From a virus: DNA of 64,000 nucleotides. The stretch covers positions 1 through 64,000 of the IMG/VR virus record IMGVR_UViG_3300023240_000018; one strand, written 5' to 3'. The first letter of the stretch is position 1. Every line of letters begins with the position of its first letter. Under the pieces are notes generated by a model. It saw nothing but the letters and a program-made list of their open reading frames with translations, ran no database searches and was not told where the DNA came from. Of the stretch, positions 22,097 to 30,844 are shown piece by piece. Made by a program: the position numbers and the translations under genes.

Positions 22097-22464
22097 TGGA
22101 CCACCTCCGAATAAGCCGCCAGCAGTTTTTCGATTCGCGATTCCTCGGCGTGTTTCTCCGCGAGAAACGTCGCCAGCAGCTGGGCTTTTGCAAGCTCAAT
22201 CTCTGCACGTCGATCGATCACCAGTCGCTCGAAATCATCCTGCCACGGCCCGTCGTGTTTCCATCCGTACTCTTCGGTGCCGAGGAGTCCATAGACCTGA
22301 ACTGCGTCGCGGCCTAGGTATCCCGGCACGAACCCTTCGGGCACGACGTAAATCTCAAACGCCCTGCCTTGGCGAGCTGCTCCGACGTGAAGCCACAGCC
22401 GACCGTACAGTCCGGTTTCGAACAGCTCGGCGTATTCTCTTGCGCTGCCAAAATCTTCAGTCAT
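22093..22464 (-). CDS. hypothetical protein, 123 aa
   Basis: ATG at 22464 (MTEDFGSAREYAELFETGLY) is preferred; the frame upstream overlaps the zinc-ribbon gene. Middle GRAFEIYVVPEGFVPGYLG, end a charged helix (AKAQLLATFLAEKHAEESRI). No family recognised. Overlaps its neighbours at both ends. Confidence 0.6.
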   Translation of the reverse strand: MTEDFGSAREYAELFETGLYGRLWLHVGAARQGRAFEIYVVPEGFVPGYLGRDAVQVYGLLGTEEYGWKHDGPWQDDFERLVIDRRAEIELAKAQLLATFLAEKHAEESRIEKLLAAYSEVVQ

Positions 22465-22726
22465 CGGTATCTCCGCATTTAAAGCAAATCGTGCGAACAT
22501 CATCATCCTCTGGATCCCACTGGCAATCGGGGCAGCACTCGTCGCCACAGACGTCACACGTGCTGGCCGAGTGGCCTTCACCGCCGCCGCCGCAACCCCT
22601 GCACCAGACCATGATGTCGCCGCAGTTATCGCACCTGCTTCCGTGTTCGATTGAGCCGCGATACTCGACACCACAACACGGAAACCAATCGGGCCGTGTC
22701 TCGTCAGATTCCCGTAAATTATTCAT
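22457..22726 (-). CDS. zinc-ribbon protein, 89 aa
   Basis: ATG at 22726 follows GGAGGGACAGCG. Twelve Cys in CxxC-type pairs (CCGVEYR, CDNCGD, CRGCGG, CDVCGDECCPDC, CFKCGD) predict two or three zinc ribbons. Such proteins bind nucleic acid or mediate protein contacts; no specific role can be assigned. Confidence 0.65.
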   Translation of the reverse strand: MNNLRESDETRPDWFPCCGVEYRGSIEHGSRCDNCGDIMVWCRGCGGGGEGHSASTCDVCGDECCPDCQWDPEDDDVRTICFKCGDTDD

Positions 22727-22979
22727 CGCTGTCCCTCCATCCCATGCCATTATCGATCCAACGCAACTCCGCGTCGTCTCCAGCGATCACCTGACCGATC
22801 GTCTCCCACGGGTCGTGTTCGAACGTGCATTGTGCTAGTTCGAATCGTTCTGTCTGCTCTGTCTGCGCGGCCACAAACCAGAAGTCATGATCAGGCTGGT
22901 AAAAACAGCACCCGAAATACCACTTGCTGGTCGCTGTCGGTCGGTGCTTAAATCTCTGCGGAAGTAGCTGTCCAGTCAT
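22719..22979 (-). CDS. hypothetical protein, 86 aa
   Basis: ATG at 22979 follows AGGAGCGCGCA. Contains KWYFGCCFYQPDHDFWFVAA and FEHDPWETIGQVIAGDDAEL, a pattern common in small phage proteins. Overlaps the zinc-ribbon gene by eight bases. Function unknown. Confidence 0.6.
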   Translation of the reverse strand: MTGQLLPQRFKHRPTATSKWYFGCCFYQPDHDFWFVAAQTEQTERFELAQCTFEHDPWETIGQVIAGDDAELRWIDNGMGWRDSDE

Positions 22980-23039
22980 TGCGCGCTCCTAGTAAATCCC
23001 CTTTTGAGCCGAGAGCAGAAGACACACCCCCCGACCCCC

Positions 23040-23057
23040 ATCGCCGAAACCGGCGAT
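23040..23057 (-). promoter_or_regulatory. perfect 7-bp hairpin
   Basis: ATCGCCG-GTTT-CGGCGAT on the minus strand, 60 bases before the start at 22979, followed by G-rich sequence rather than T. A processing or regulatory hairpin between two genes; the 136 bases 22980-23115 hold no gene I can support. Confidence 0.4.
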
Positions 23058-23115
23058 AGTTTACGGAGGCAGTCCCCTTCGTCACGTCGGACGTCGGAAC
23101 CACTTCTTCGGCCTT

Positions 23116-23220
23116 TTATTTTGCGTGGCGAATCCAAAAAACTGATTTGTTCCGGGATTCGATCGTTTTTAAAACTCCCGAGACAGAACCTTTCGCGACA
23201 TATTGCACGCCATTTATCAT
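23116..23220 (-). CDS. short protein, 34 aa, coupled to upstream gene
   Basis: ATG at 23220 overlaps the stop of the 81-residue gene as ATGA and has AGGAG seven bases upstream inside it. Encodes MINGVQYVAKGSVSGVLKTI with a basic end. This frame is better placed than an overlapping 93-codon frame that starts inside the upstream gene without a ribosome site. Confidence 0.5.
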   Translation of the reverse strand: MINGVQYVAKGSVSGVLKTIESRNKSVFWIRHAK

Positions 23221-23462
23221 TGTACTTGCTCCTCATCTTCGGTTTGTAAAACATCAAGGACTACCTGAATCCGTTCACACTGCTCAGCGTCCTGCGATTT
23301 CTCCAACTTCACAACCAACCCGCGAATGAACTTTTCATCACACACCATCCAAACACCCCGGGGAATCGTGCAGTTATCAGTCTTGACCTCCACTCGATCA
23401 GCGAACCAGACCGGCAAGCTGATAATCTGGGCAGGACGGGGGGTTAGGCTAATATATTTCAT
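23217..23462 (-). CDS. hypothetical protein, 81 aa
   Basis: ATG at 23462 overlaps the stop of an 11-codon frame (ATGA). Begins MKYISLTPRPAQIISLPVWF, with a beta-strand pattern, then an acidic helical C-terminus. First full-length gene of the leftward 16.9-23.5 kb operon. Function unknown. Confidence 0.6.
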   Translation of the reverse strand: MKYISLTPRPAQIISLPVWFADRVEVKTDNCTIPRGVWMVCDEKFIRGLVVKLEKSQDAEQCERIQVVLDVLQTEDEEQVQ

Positions 23463-23494
23463 AGGCTTGTTACTTTTTTTGCCCGTCTGTTCAT
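23459..23494 (-). CDS. 11-residue leader peptide
   Basis: MNRRAKKVTSL from an ATG at 23494, with AGGAG 13 bases upstream, ending in an ATGA overlap with the 81-residue gene. The same layout (short basic frame, ATGA coupling) occurs at 2080 and in related form at 38806-38889. Probably translated to couple or attenuate the operon. Confidence 0.35.
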   Translation of the reverse strand: MNRRAKKVTSL

Positions 23495-23813
23495 GCTTGT
23501 ATCAGTCTCCTGAAACAGCGTTTCACTAACGTATGCGTTGACGAAGTGACCCACTGTAACGTTGTACGCTTTTTTCCCGACACACACACACCAACAGAGA
23601 GATAAGAGTAGAGTCAAGATAGTCAGCTTGGTTTATTTTCCCAAAGGTGTGTCTACTCTAATTACACAGTTACACTGTTACACTACTACTACTACTTCTT
23701 CTTCTTTCTTTCTTTCTTCCTTCTATAGAAGGGAGAAAGTCTAGCATCCCCGGAAAACATGGCTGTCACAAAGCCGTAACTAAACTGCCGAAAACGAAGA
23801 CTCCGTCACAAAC
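23495..23813. other. intergenic region with microsatellite and hairpin
   Basis: No gene seen in about 320 bases. It separates the replication operon (upstream) from the 16.9-23.5 kb operon. Holds a microsatellite of ACT, TTC and TTTC units (23680-23720) and a hairpin at 23712-23739 (CTTTCT and AGAAAG flanking the palindrome CCTTCTATAGAAGG). It should contain the promoter of the 23.4-kb operon, but no clear sigma70 boxes were found. Confidence 0.6.
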
Positions 23814-26663
23814 TCACATGGAATCCAAGTCACCGTCTATCTCAACGGTGGCAAACGGCTCAACCTTGGTGTCATTAACATTGCCAATGTTCGACGAGGG
23901 GATGAATGTGCCTCTGGTTGGATTGCCAACGCGGCACAATCCGGAGAACGCCCCGGGCAACCGCTTCAGGATTGTCTTCAGGTCTTGACGTACATGGTCC
24001 GTTCCTTTCAGCAGCGTGCGCTTCAGCTGATTCCCTGACGCGAGGAACACGTAGGACTCATCACGTCGGAACGGGCAATCCTTCCAGTCCCTCATGCTCT
24101 GGACCTCGGAAAATGGTATTCGTCGAATCCCGTACGTTTGCAGTATCTTCCCGGAGTCATGACCGTTCAGACCGTGGCTACCCTCAGTTGCCAGCACCGT
24201 TCCGATAGTTGTTTGCGCTCCACTCCCCAGTTGCACGATTGATTCGAGGATCGAGTTCATTAGCATTTTCTGTTCACTCTCCTCCTCCTCGACCACTGAG
24301 CCCTCCCTGAGCTTCCCCATGAGCGTTGCATGGTGTTTGACTGCCCGTGCGTCACTATCGCCGCAGATGGCCGCGTAGATAGCACAGGGGAGCGCGTACG
24401 ACTCAGCCTGCCTTGAGTATGACTGGTCCATCGACTTGATAATGGTCGGGCACAGCTCTTTTACCCGAGCCCAGCACCGCATTATCGTAGCGATTGACTT
24501 ATTTCTCAGCTCGCTCAGGCGATCTGGGTCGTTTGGGATGTCGAAAAACGGCAGACCATCCCGATTCCCAAGCTCAAACGTAATGTAGCGGTTGCTTTCC
24601 GTTTGTTTGTCGCGCTTCATGTCCGTCGCACTGAACCATGGAATCAGCTGAAGCTCGGATTTCGTGCTCTGGAGGCTAGAGCTTGAGCGGACAGTCACTC
24701 CGAACCGGCTTCGTCGGCTCGACGACATCAGCCGGGCAATTATTTCGTCCCTGTATTTGCTACCCTCGAATTCGTCGTACATCAGGATCAGGCCGGAACT
24801 GCCAATCTCATCCCGGATCCCAGCGGCCGAGGCATCGCAGGTGGCAAATGCGAGTTTGTCGAAATAGTTCGCGATGAATTCCATCAACGCGGTCTTGCCA
24901 GTCGAGCTCTCACCTTGAATCGCGATCCACGGTCTCCAGTCCCAGATTGACTGCGCCCACGTTCCGATAGCTAGGCAGGCCAAGATCATCCCGGCGTCTG
25001 GATGCGTATGGTTTTCCCAGCGACCGAAAATTTCCGTCAGTTCCATCAGGTGATTCTCGCGCCATTCCGGCGACTTCGCGGATTCCAAATAGTTGAACAG
25101 CAGGTCTTTGTCGTACCAGCCCTCCTCGGTTTCCCCGAAGTCCACGATTTTGTCATCGATCAGTGGTGACGTGTATGCTTGCACGCCACCATTCACAGCC
25201 AACCACTCGCCAGCCCCGACCGCAAACATCCGGCCACCAGACTCCCACATTCCCACCCCGATGGTGTTCATCCGCGAAAGTTCTTTGCCACCAGCCTCGC
25301 GAGAAATGGCGACTTGCACGTCTACGTGGTAGATCATGTCCTCATCCGCGTCTTTATCGGACGGGTCGGCGATTTTCAGGACGGCCTGCTGCCCGATGTG
25401 GATCAACTGCTTATTGTAAGAAAACCTGTCGATGTCTGAGATTGTAAATTTCCGGCACTGCGCGGCGTTAAAAACTTGGATGCTGCCATTCTTGGTGTGG
25501 CCAAGCACGATCAGGTCGAGCTCTCGCAGGATCACCTGGTGCTCGGACAGACCCTCGTGTGTGACAATGGGCTCCTGAGTAATTGTCCCGCGCTTCTCAG
25601 CCGGCGTGGCCTTCACCAAATCCATAAACTGATCGTAGGTGTGGCCTTCCTCGATCCAATCCCGCAAATCTTTCCCTTTTTTCATTTCGATTGCGTACGG
25701 CAGTTGCACATTTTGCACCGACTTCGCGCCGCCAGACAAGCAGCTGGCAACCCACTTCTGTGCGCCGCCGGTTTTCGATCCCGATTCACCGAACTGGCCC
25801 GGCTCATCTGCGTCGTGGAGGATTACTATCTGCCGGCCGCGAGCAAAGTCCCCGAACGCATGTGCTGTTCCGCCATCGCACCCATCGGAGTTTGTCACAA
25901 CCAAGTGCCTGCCGCGATGCTCTTCGGGAATCAACTCCTGCAAGGCCAGCATGTCTGACACGCCCTCGACTTTGTAAATCACCTGAGACTGCTGCCAGTG
26001 CGTGATTGCATGGTGGTTCATTATCCCCTTCGTGCCGATGGACATCTTGCCGAGCATCTCAGCCGGTGCGCCTTTGCCGCGGTAGCGTGTTATTTCGCGA
26101 CCGTTGGAATTCATCAGCACCCAGCCCTTCTGTTCGGTATTGAACCCCAACGAGGCGTCAACGATCGGGAAGCAGACGGCGAGCTCTCCGGAGTTGGTCT
26201 TCGCCATGCACGCACCAACGAGCTTTAGGGTTTCCTGACTGACACCTAGCTTTTTTGCCAGGGGTCGGGCTGCAATGTAATTCCATTTCTGGAATTTGAT
26301 CTTCGACCAAAACGAACTGCCCTTGGTTGATTTCGGTTTCAGGGACAAAACCTTTACCTCTTTGCCCAGTGAGTCAACACATTCGTGGAAGTGTGCGAAT
26401 GGTCCGTACTCAACGCCGAGGCGGAAAAACGGGAATGACGGACCTGGTCCGAGGTCGCGGTAGTATCCTGTTCCAAGGTTCACAGCAGCCGAGGCGTTTT
26501 CGTCTGACCGATTCTTCGCCCTGCACTCTGCCCAACCAGAGCCTGACTCAGTGCCGGTGAACTCTAATCCCCACTCCTCGCATTTCTTCTGGATGCCATC
26601 AGCGCCCAATGCGTCAATAATAGCCTGGAGATATTCGTCCCACTTTTCCTTCTGAGTCTTCAT
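23814..26663 (-). CDS. primase-helicase (TOPRIM plus SF3-type/AAA ATPase), 949 aa
   Basis: The N-terminal ~200 residues carry a primase-like region (YIAARPLAKKLG, ELAVCFPIVDA). A TOPRIM-like part follows with VIYKVEGVSDMLALQEL (Glu ~233) and IVILHDADEPG (DxD ~284-286). The C-terminal ATPase has Walker A GESSTGKT (584-591) and Walker B LILMYDEFEG (625-634), the arrangement of phage primase-helicases that prime and unwind at the fork. It is the last gene of the replication operon. A C-terminal ~150-residue extension is unassigned. The classic zinc finger of T7-type primases is not evident. Confidence 0.85.
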   Translation of the reverse strand: MKTQKEKWDEYLQAIIDALGADGIQKKCEEWGLEFTGTESGSGWAECRAKNRSDENASAAVNLGTGYYRDLGPGPSFPFFRLGVEYGPFAHFHECVDSLGKEVKVLSLKPKSTKGSSFWSKIKFQKWNYIAARPLAKKLGVSQETLKLVGACMAKTNSGELAVCFPIVDASLGFNTEQKGWVLMNSNGREITRYRGKGAPAEMLGKMSIGTKGIMNHHAITHWQQSQVIYKVEGVSDMLALQELIPEEHRGRHLVVTNSDGCDGGTAHAFGDFARGRQIVILHDADEPGQFGESGSKTGGAQKWVASCLSGGAKSVQNVQLPYAIEMKKGKDLRDWIEEGHTYDQFMDLVKATPAEKRGTITQEPIVTHEGLSEHQVILRELDLIVLGHTKNGSIQVFNAAQCRKFTISDIDRFSYNKQLIHIGQQAVLKIADPSDKDADEDMIYHVDVQVAISREAGGKELSRMNTIGVGMWESGGRMFAVGAGEWLAVNGGVQAYTSPLIDDKIVDFGETEEGWYDKDLLFNYLESAKSPEWRENHLMELTEIFGRWENHTHPDAGMILACLAIGTWAQSIWDWRPWIAIQGESSTGKTALMEFIANYFDKLAFATCDASAAGIRDEIGSSGLILMYDEFEGSKYRDEIIARLMSSSRRSRFGVTVRSSSSLQSTKSELQLIPWFSATDMKRDKQTESNRYITFELGNRDGLPFFDIPNDPDRLSELRNKSIATIMRCWARVKELCPTIIKSMDQSYSRQAESYALPCAIYAAICGDSDARAVKHHATLMGKLREGSVVEEEESEQKMLMNSILESIVQLGSGAQTTIGTVLATEGSHGLNGHDSGKILQTYGIRRIPFSEVQSMRDWKDCPFRRDESYVFLASGNQLKRTLLKGTDHVRQDLKTILKRLPGAFSGLCRVGNPTRGTFIPSSNIGNVNDTKVEPFATVEIDGDLDSM

Positions 26664-26677
26664 TCTGTTCCGTTCGT

Positions 26678-26706
26678 AAAAAAACCCGAGCTGCGAGGCG
26701 TCGGGT
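26678..26706 (-). terminator. intrinsic terminator/attenuator
   Basis: ACCCGA and TCGGGT pair around an 11-base loop and are followed by seven T residues on the minus strand. It lies between the RMF-like gene and the primase-helicase, 15 bases before the latter, and could lower its expression relative to upstream genes. Confidence 0.7.
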
Positions 26707-26738
26707 GGAAAGGTATTGAAGTTAGTGTGAAGCAGCCT

Positions 26739-26936
26739 TCAGCACGACGAGGTTTCGAAGCCATCATTCCATGACCCGTGCAGTTCATGGGATGAAGAAT
26801 ACGGATTGTCTGACCGATCCTTTCGCTGCTCGCATGCAGTCCAGCCAGCATCGAACGCTGAAGCTCGCTGTCGTTCTTTCATCGGGTTGACCTTGATTGT
26901 CACACTGCCGCGTTTTTTTCGGGGTCCGCGTTTCAT
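26739..26936 (-). CDS. RMF-like small protein, 65 aa
   Basis: ATG at 26936 follows GGAGAAAGCAGCA and overlaps the previous stop (ATGA). Basic N-terminus (MKRGPRKKRGSVTIKV), then AFDAGWTACEQRKD, NPYSSSHELHGSWNDGF. The GW...NPY...W..GF spacing resembles ribosome modulation factor and RMF-like phage proteins. A ribosome-binding role is possible but unproven. Confidence 0.5.
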   Translation of the reverse strand: MKRGPRKKRGSVTIKVNPMKERQRASAFDAGWTACEQRKDRSDNPYSSSHELHGSWNDGFETSSC

Positions 26937-27433
26937 TGCTGCTTTCTCCAATACCGATCTAGTATTCTGAATGTTATTTTTTCTGCGAACCGTTTTCCTG
27001 GTGCCATCCACCAATGCACGTTTCGGAACTCTTTCCGTTGCTGCCATCCAATCACTGAGCGAGAGACGGTCTTCGGGTCCAGTTTAGACCTCTCCACGCC
27101 TCTCATGATCCTGGCCCAGTCTGCCTCGACGACAACGAATCCATGATCCAATTCATTAAGCCGGAACAGCTGCCGTTCGAATCGGTCACGATCACCACCA
27201 ACGCAATTGAACAGGTCGGAAATTTCTTTCCGTTCAACTGAGATTTTATCTTCGAATCCCTCAATCGAATAGTCGCCAGTCTTCAGTCCATCACGCTTGG
27301 TCTTCACCACAATTGTGCCGCCACCTTCGGCCTTATTGGCTTCGATGTCGCGGAAATCATAAGAGCTTTGTTCTCTCGAATCGACGATCAGAGTGTAGGG
27401 TCGGTAGACGAGATTCAGTTCTGGTTCATCCAT
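26933..27433 (-). CDS. ERCC4/XPF-type nuclease, 166 aa
   Basis: Has the full catalytic pattern: VDSREQ (17-22), GDYSI (53-57) and VERKEISDL (66-74), the ERKxxxD signature of structure-specific nucleases that cut branched DNA. It lacks the helicase and helix-hairpin-helix parts of cellular XPF, as expected for phage versions. Position between the methylase and the primase-helicase fits a role in recombination or fork processing. Its stop overlaps the RMF-like gene. Confidence 0.85.
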   Translation of the reverse strand: MDEPELNLVYRPYTLIVDSREQSSYDFRDIEANKAEGGGTIVVKTKRDGLKTGDYSIEGFEDKISVERKEISDLFNCVGGDRDRFERQLFRLNELDHGFVVVEADWARIMRGVERSKLDPKTVSRSVIGWQQRKEFRNVHWWMAPGKRFAEKITFRILDRYWRKQQ

Positions 27434-27489
27434 GGCCGATTGATGCCTTCTGTGTGTGACGTTTGTGTGTGACGTTTGTATTTACGAAC

Positions 27490-28338
27490 CTAGAAGTTCG
27501 TCCAGACGCATTCTGTTTTGATGTCTTTTGTTTTCTTCGAACTGGCATTGTTCACAATGCCGAACTCATGCCGTTTCCAATTACTACCGCTAGCTGTCGC
27601 GTCGTAAAGTTCACTCCTGTAGCCACTCAGCAGAAACTTGCCTTTGATGTCGCGGAGCTTCAGCAATAGCTGAGTGTGCGATTCGGGAGACATTTCGTAT
27701 TCGTAATCCTGAGTCGTCCTCCTAGTTTCATGGAGGTACGGTGGGTCAAGGTAGAACACGGTGCTTGGACCATCCTGAGTGTTGATCACACTGATTGCAT
27801 CACGGTTCAAAATGACGACTCGTTTCATTCTTTTGTGAACATCCGGCAACCCCTCGATCGCCGTCAACCACGACGACACCTGTTCGTTCATTCCGCGTCG
27901 CGTGCGGTTCCGAGACAGAGTTGCGAAGTCCTTCATCAAGCCCTGGCGAGACTGTCTGGCACGGATGAAAAACCGGTAGGCCCTAGCGACACATGCTCGG
28001 GTGAGTTGCTCGTTCGTTCTCATTTCTGATGGGTTGTCGACTGGGCAGCCATCAAACATGGATTCCGAAAATGGCGTGGCCTCAACTGTTCGAAGAAGCA
28101 GATCGAACCATTCATCCGAACGAAGAACCGACCAGAATTGAATCAACTCGCCATGGATGTCATTCACCACCTCACTCACACCCTCCGGGTTTTTGTTTAG
28201 CAGCACACTGCCGCCACCAAAATACGGCTCAACGTAATGGGTGTGGCACGGCATCAGTGAAATAATCCACTTGGCGAGTTTGCCCCCGAAGGCACCTTTC
28301 CCGCCGTGCCACTTCAATGGTTGTGTCAGTGTTTTCAT
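27490..28338 (-). CDS. DNA adenine methyltransferase, D12 class (Dam-like), 282 aa
   Basis: ATG at 28338 is chosen (MKTLTQPLKWHGGKGAFGGK); a frame start at 28380 has no ribosome site. Shows KWHGGKG (SAM-binding motif I), YVEPYFGGGSVLL and YLDPPY (catalytic motif IV DPPY), the order of D12-class N6-adenine methylases such as Dam. No cognate restriction enzyme is adjacent. In a phage it probably protects DNA from host restriction or marks its own genome; target unknown. Confidence 0.9.
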   Translation of the reverse strand: MKTLTQPLKWHGGKGAFGGKLAKWIISLMPCHTHYVEPYFGGGSVLLNKNPEGVSEVVNDIHGELIQFWSVLRSDEWFDLLLRTVEATPFSESMFDGCPVDNPSEMRTNEQLTRACVARAYRFFIRARQSRQGLMKDFATLSRNRTRRGMNEQVSSWLTAIEGLPDVHKRMKRVVILNRDAISVINTQDGPSTVFYLDPPYLHETRRTTQDYEYEMSPESHTQLLLKLRDIKGKFLLSGYRSELYDATASGSNWKRHEFGIVNNASSKKTKDIKTECVWTNF

Positions 28339-28413
28339 AGTTTGCCTATCGTTTTCGTTTTGTAGTACCGGAAAATCCATCGCCCATTCGCCGGGTTATG
28401 GGTGTAAACCCAC

Positions 28414-28683
28414 TCAATCAAAACAAGCATCTTTCAGTTTCCCGTTCGTTCGTCGGTCCTCCATCTCCATCGCACGAACAACAGCGTCACGTGCCTCCGA
28501 CAAGTCCTGCGTGCTGTCGCCTTTTCCACGAATACCAGCGCATAGCAACTTCTTAATTGCATGCTGCCGCGCCGAACAAGTGACATTAAACGCATCAAGC
28601 ACTGCGTAAACATCGACAGTCGCCGTCTTACTCCGTGACGTAATGTCAAACACCGTGCGGTGATATTTGTTACCACTGCTCAT
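28414..28683 (-). CDS. conserved phage protein of unknown function, 89 aa
   Basis: ATG at 28683 overlaps the ThyX stop (ATGA), with GGGG upstream. Contains KYHRTVFDITSRSKTATVDV, YAVLDAFNVTCSARQHAIKK and RDAVVRAMEMED. This arrangement, with VDVY(A/D)VL and CxxxQHA(I/V)KKLL, is common in phage replication neighbourhoods but has no known function that I can name. Confidence 0.7.
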   Translation of the reverse strand: MSSGNKYHRTVFDITSRSKTATVDVYAVLDAFNVTCSARQHAIKKLLCAGIRGKGDSTQDLSEARDAVVRAMEMEDRRTNGKLKDACFD

Positions 28684-29525
28684 GCACATTCCCCTGCAAA
28701 CAGTTTTCGGTACTGCACCCACCCGAGACCGAGATTTCCGCCCAGTCCGGGCTCACGGAACAATGCAGGGCGAGCAGCGTGCTCGAACGGAGACCAGTGC
28801 CCACTCTCCATCAAACGATCGTGCAACTCGATGTCTTTGCTTGTGTCTCGGATACCATCGTGAGTCAGGTAGGAGACTCTGGCGCAGCGCCCGACGCAGG
28901 CCCTCACCTGATCCATCGAGGTCAGTCCGTCGTCTCCAGCAAAGCCTATTAAAGGCAAGTGCCAATCGCCCTTCCCAAGATACTGAGGGTCTGAACCATC
29001 CATTGCATCGCGAGCCATGTACGCGATCTTCTGTATGTGCGGTTCGGCATCCTTATGGCAACGCAACCCAAAAAAATTAGCCCAGCCGCGATCGTTCGCC
29101 GTCGTGATAACAGTGATCCACATCCACGGTTCGAGCAGCCGGTTAGCAATTTGCTTGTGAAGGCCGATACCATTCAGAACAGTGACAGTCCTCAACATTT
29201 CATCCCTAGCAATCAGCCACTCAACCCTGCACTCTTTCTGTTTATGGTCGCTTAAAACAGAATCAGCCTGCATCCCTGCCTGATTCGCACCCCAGTGCAA
29301 TGGAATGAAAGGGGACTCCTTCACATTCTTCAGCATCCGGCTAATCGGAATCGCACGGCTCGAAGCCGCATTCCGCGAATGAGACCGGTGCGTCATAAAC
29401 TCACTGTGGATACAGCGAGGATACGTCAATTCCATCGTCGTAATTCGATTGTCATTCGTCACAGAATCAGCCAATACTTTCGCGTGAAAATCAATCACTC
29501 CAAAACTCCAATTAAATCCACTCAA
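28680..29525 (-). CDS. thyX: flavin-dependent thymidylate synthase ThyX, 281 aa
   Basis: Residues 45-60 are THRSHSRNAASSRAIP, the ThyX motif in the form frequent in phages, where RHR is replaced by THR. LWARDEM-like and HWSPFEHAA segments match substrate and flavin binding parts. It makes dTMP from dUMP with methylene-tetrahydrofolate and FAD. Its presence fits a phage that boosts dNTP supply. The stop overlaps the gene at 28414. Confidence 0.9.
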   Translation of the reverse strand: MSGFNWSFGVIDFHAKVLADSVTNDNRITTMELTYPRCIHSEFMTHRSHSRNAASSRAIPISRMLKNVKESPFIPLHWGANQAGMQADSVLSDHKQKECRVEWLIARDEMLRTVTVLNGIGLHKQIANRLLEPWMWITVITTANDRGWANFFGLRCHKDAEPHIQKIAYMARDAMDGSDPQYLGKGDWHLPLIGFAGDDGLTSMDQVRACVGRCARVSYLTHDGIRDTSKDIELHDRLMESGHWSPFEHAARPALFREPGLGGNLGLGWVQYRKLFAGECA

Positions 29526-29566
29526 TCAAAATAACCATCTCTATCCCTACGGGTTACTACTCGTCA

Positions 29567-30844
29567 CTAAATTCCTTGCAGCAGTCGTTCCTTCAGGAAC
29601 GTCTTTCTCTTCTGCAGGTTGCTGCTCAGCAACTGACCCTGCAATGTCGCCATTCGCCCAACAGTGAACATGATCTTCTTAGCCCGTGACAGGCCAGTGT
29701 AGACTAGTTGCCGATCGTTTAGCCGGCAGTCATCAATCATGTACGCAGCGATTGGGTAGCCACTGCCTTGCACTGAATGGGTTGTCAGTGCATAACCCAT
29801 AACCACCTCTCGTTCATAGCCGCCACTGCCAAACCGGACCATCCCGTCACGGAACTGAACGAATATTGCACGGTCATCGATGCTGTGGACGATGCCATCC
29901 TCTCCATTCGCGGTGTACAATTTTCCGCTAGTTTTCTCAGGCTTGTTTCCTATCTGGATGTACTCCTCTCGATAAGCGTTGCGCTTGCAAACAACCTTGT
30001 CGCCGATCCTGAACGGGCATTTCGACCATCGACCACCGTTAGGATTCAGCAACTGTTGCAGTCTAGGATTCACGATCTTTCTGCAGATGCCGCCAGCGTC
30101 ATTCCGGGTGACGATCACTTGCATGTCTTTCATTGGCGAGAACCCACGATCCTTCACCTTCTCGCATAACAGGTCGATCGTCTCCAGCATTTGAATTGAT
30201 GTTCGCCGCTCAATGTGCCGATAATTCTCAGGCCCGAACTCACTGGCATCTGGGTCTAGGTCGAGTTTCGGGGATGGTTGAATCGTCTGGCCATCCCGAA
30301 CGGATTTGCACACATGTGCGATACGGCCAGCGTAACGATGAACTTCAGTGAGGTGCGCGTTCGGGAACACGCCACTGTCGATCATGTCTTTGAATGGCCG
30401 CCCTTTGCCCACTGGGGGCAACTGGCCTACATCACCGATTGCGACGACCTGCGTGTTCGGGCCGATCGCACTGAGTAACCACGAGCACTCCATTGACCCG
30501 ACCATTGAAAACTCATCAATCAAAACCCTGCTGCACGGCAGAGGATTCTCTCTGTTAAACTGAAATTTCCACCCTCGCCCGTTGTACCCCGATTGCGTTG
30601 GGATCAGGCCTGAGTGAATCGTCTTCGCGCCGAGGCTCACGCCACACTCAAGGAACGCCTCCTCCATTCTCTGTGCGGCCTTGCCTGTCGGTGCGAAACA
30701 TCCTGTCGGTATGTCTGGAGTTTGCCGTAGCCATTCAGCGAGCAATGTCGTTTTTCCAGTGCCACCACCTCCAGTCAGAAGACTAAAGGAGGATTGACTC
30801 ACTAATGTTCTCGCTTTTCCTTGGCTCTCCGTTAATTGAATCAT
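29567..30844 (-). CDS. RecD2-type helicase core, 425 aa
   Basis: Motif I TGGGGTGKTT (24-33), motif II LIDEFSM (108-114), motif III GDVGQLPPVG, then HSVQGSGYP and QLVYTGLSRAKK (motifs V and VI) mark an SF1B 5'-3' DNA helicase. It starts directly at the helicase domain and lacks the N-terminal OB and helix-hairpin-helix parts of RecD2. The gene upstream supplies exactly such parts. They overlap by 62 bases. Confidence 0.85.
   Translation of the reverse strand: MIQLTESQGKARTLVSQSSFSLLTGGGGTGKTTLLAEWLRQTPDIPTGCFAPTGKAAQRMEEAFLECGVSLGAKTIHSGLIPTQSGYNGRGWKFQFNRENPLPCSRVLIDEFSMVGSMECSWLLSAIGPNTQVVAIGDVGQLPPVGKGRPFKDMIDSGVFPNAHLTEVHRYAGRIAHVCKSVRDGQTIQPSPKLDLDPDASEFGPENYRHIERRTSIQMLETIDLLCEKVKDRGFSPMKDMQVIVTRNDAGGICRKIVNPRLQQLLNPNGGRWSKCPFRIGDKVVCKRNAYREEYIQIGNKPEKTSGKLYTANGEDGIVHSIDDRAIFVQFRDGMVRFGSGGYEREVVMGYALTTHSVQGSGYPIAAYMIDDCRLNDRQLVYTGLSRAKKIMFTVGRMATLQGQLLSSNLQKRKTFLKERLLQGI

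Noticed and set aside
21710-22464. HigBA toxin-antitoxin pair
   Set aside because: The HTH protein resembles HigA, but the neighbour shows no RelE/HigB catalytic pattern.
22976-23257. 93-codon minus frame ending at the 86-residue gene
   Set aside because: Starts inside the upstream gene without a ribosome site and crosses a hairpin; the 34-residue frame in another phase is better placed.
23660-23745. Simple repeat read as CRISPR-like or origin
   Set aside because: Units of three and four bases without spacers; ordinary microsatellite with one hairpin.
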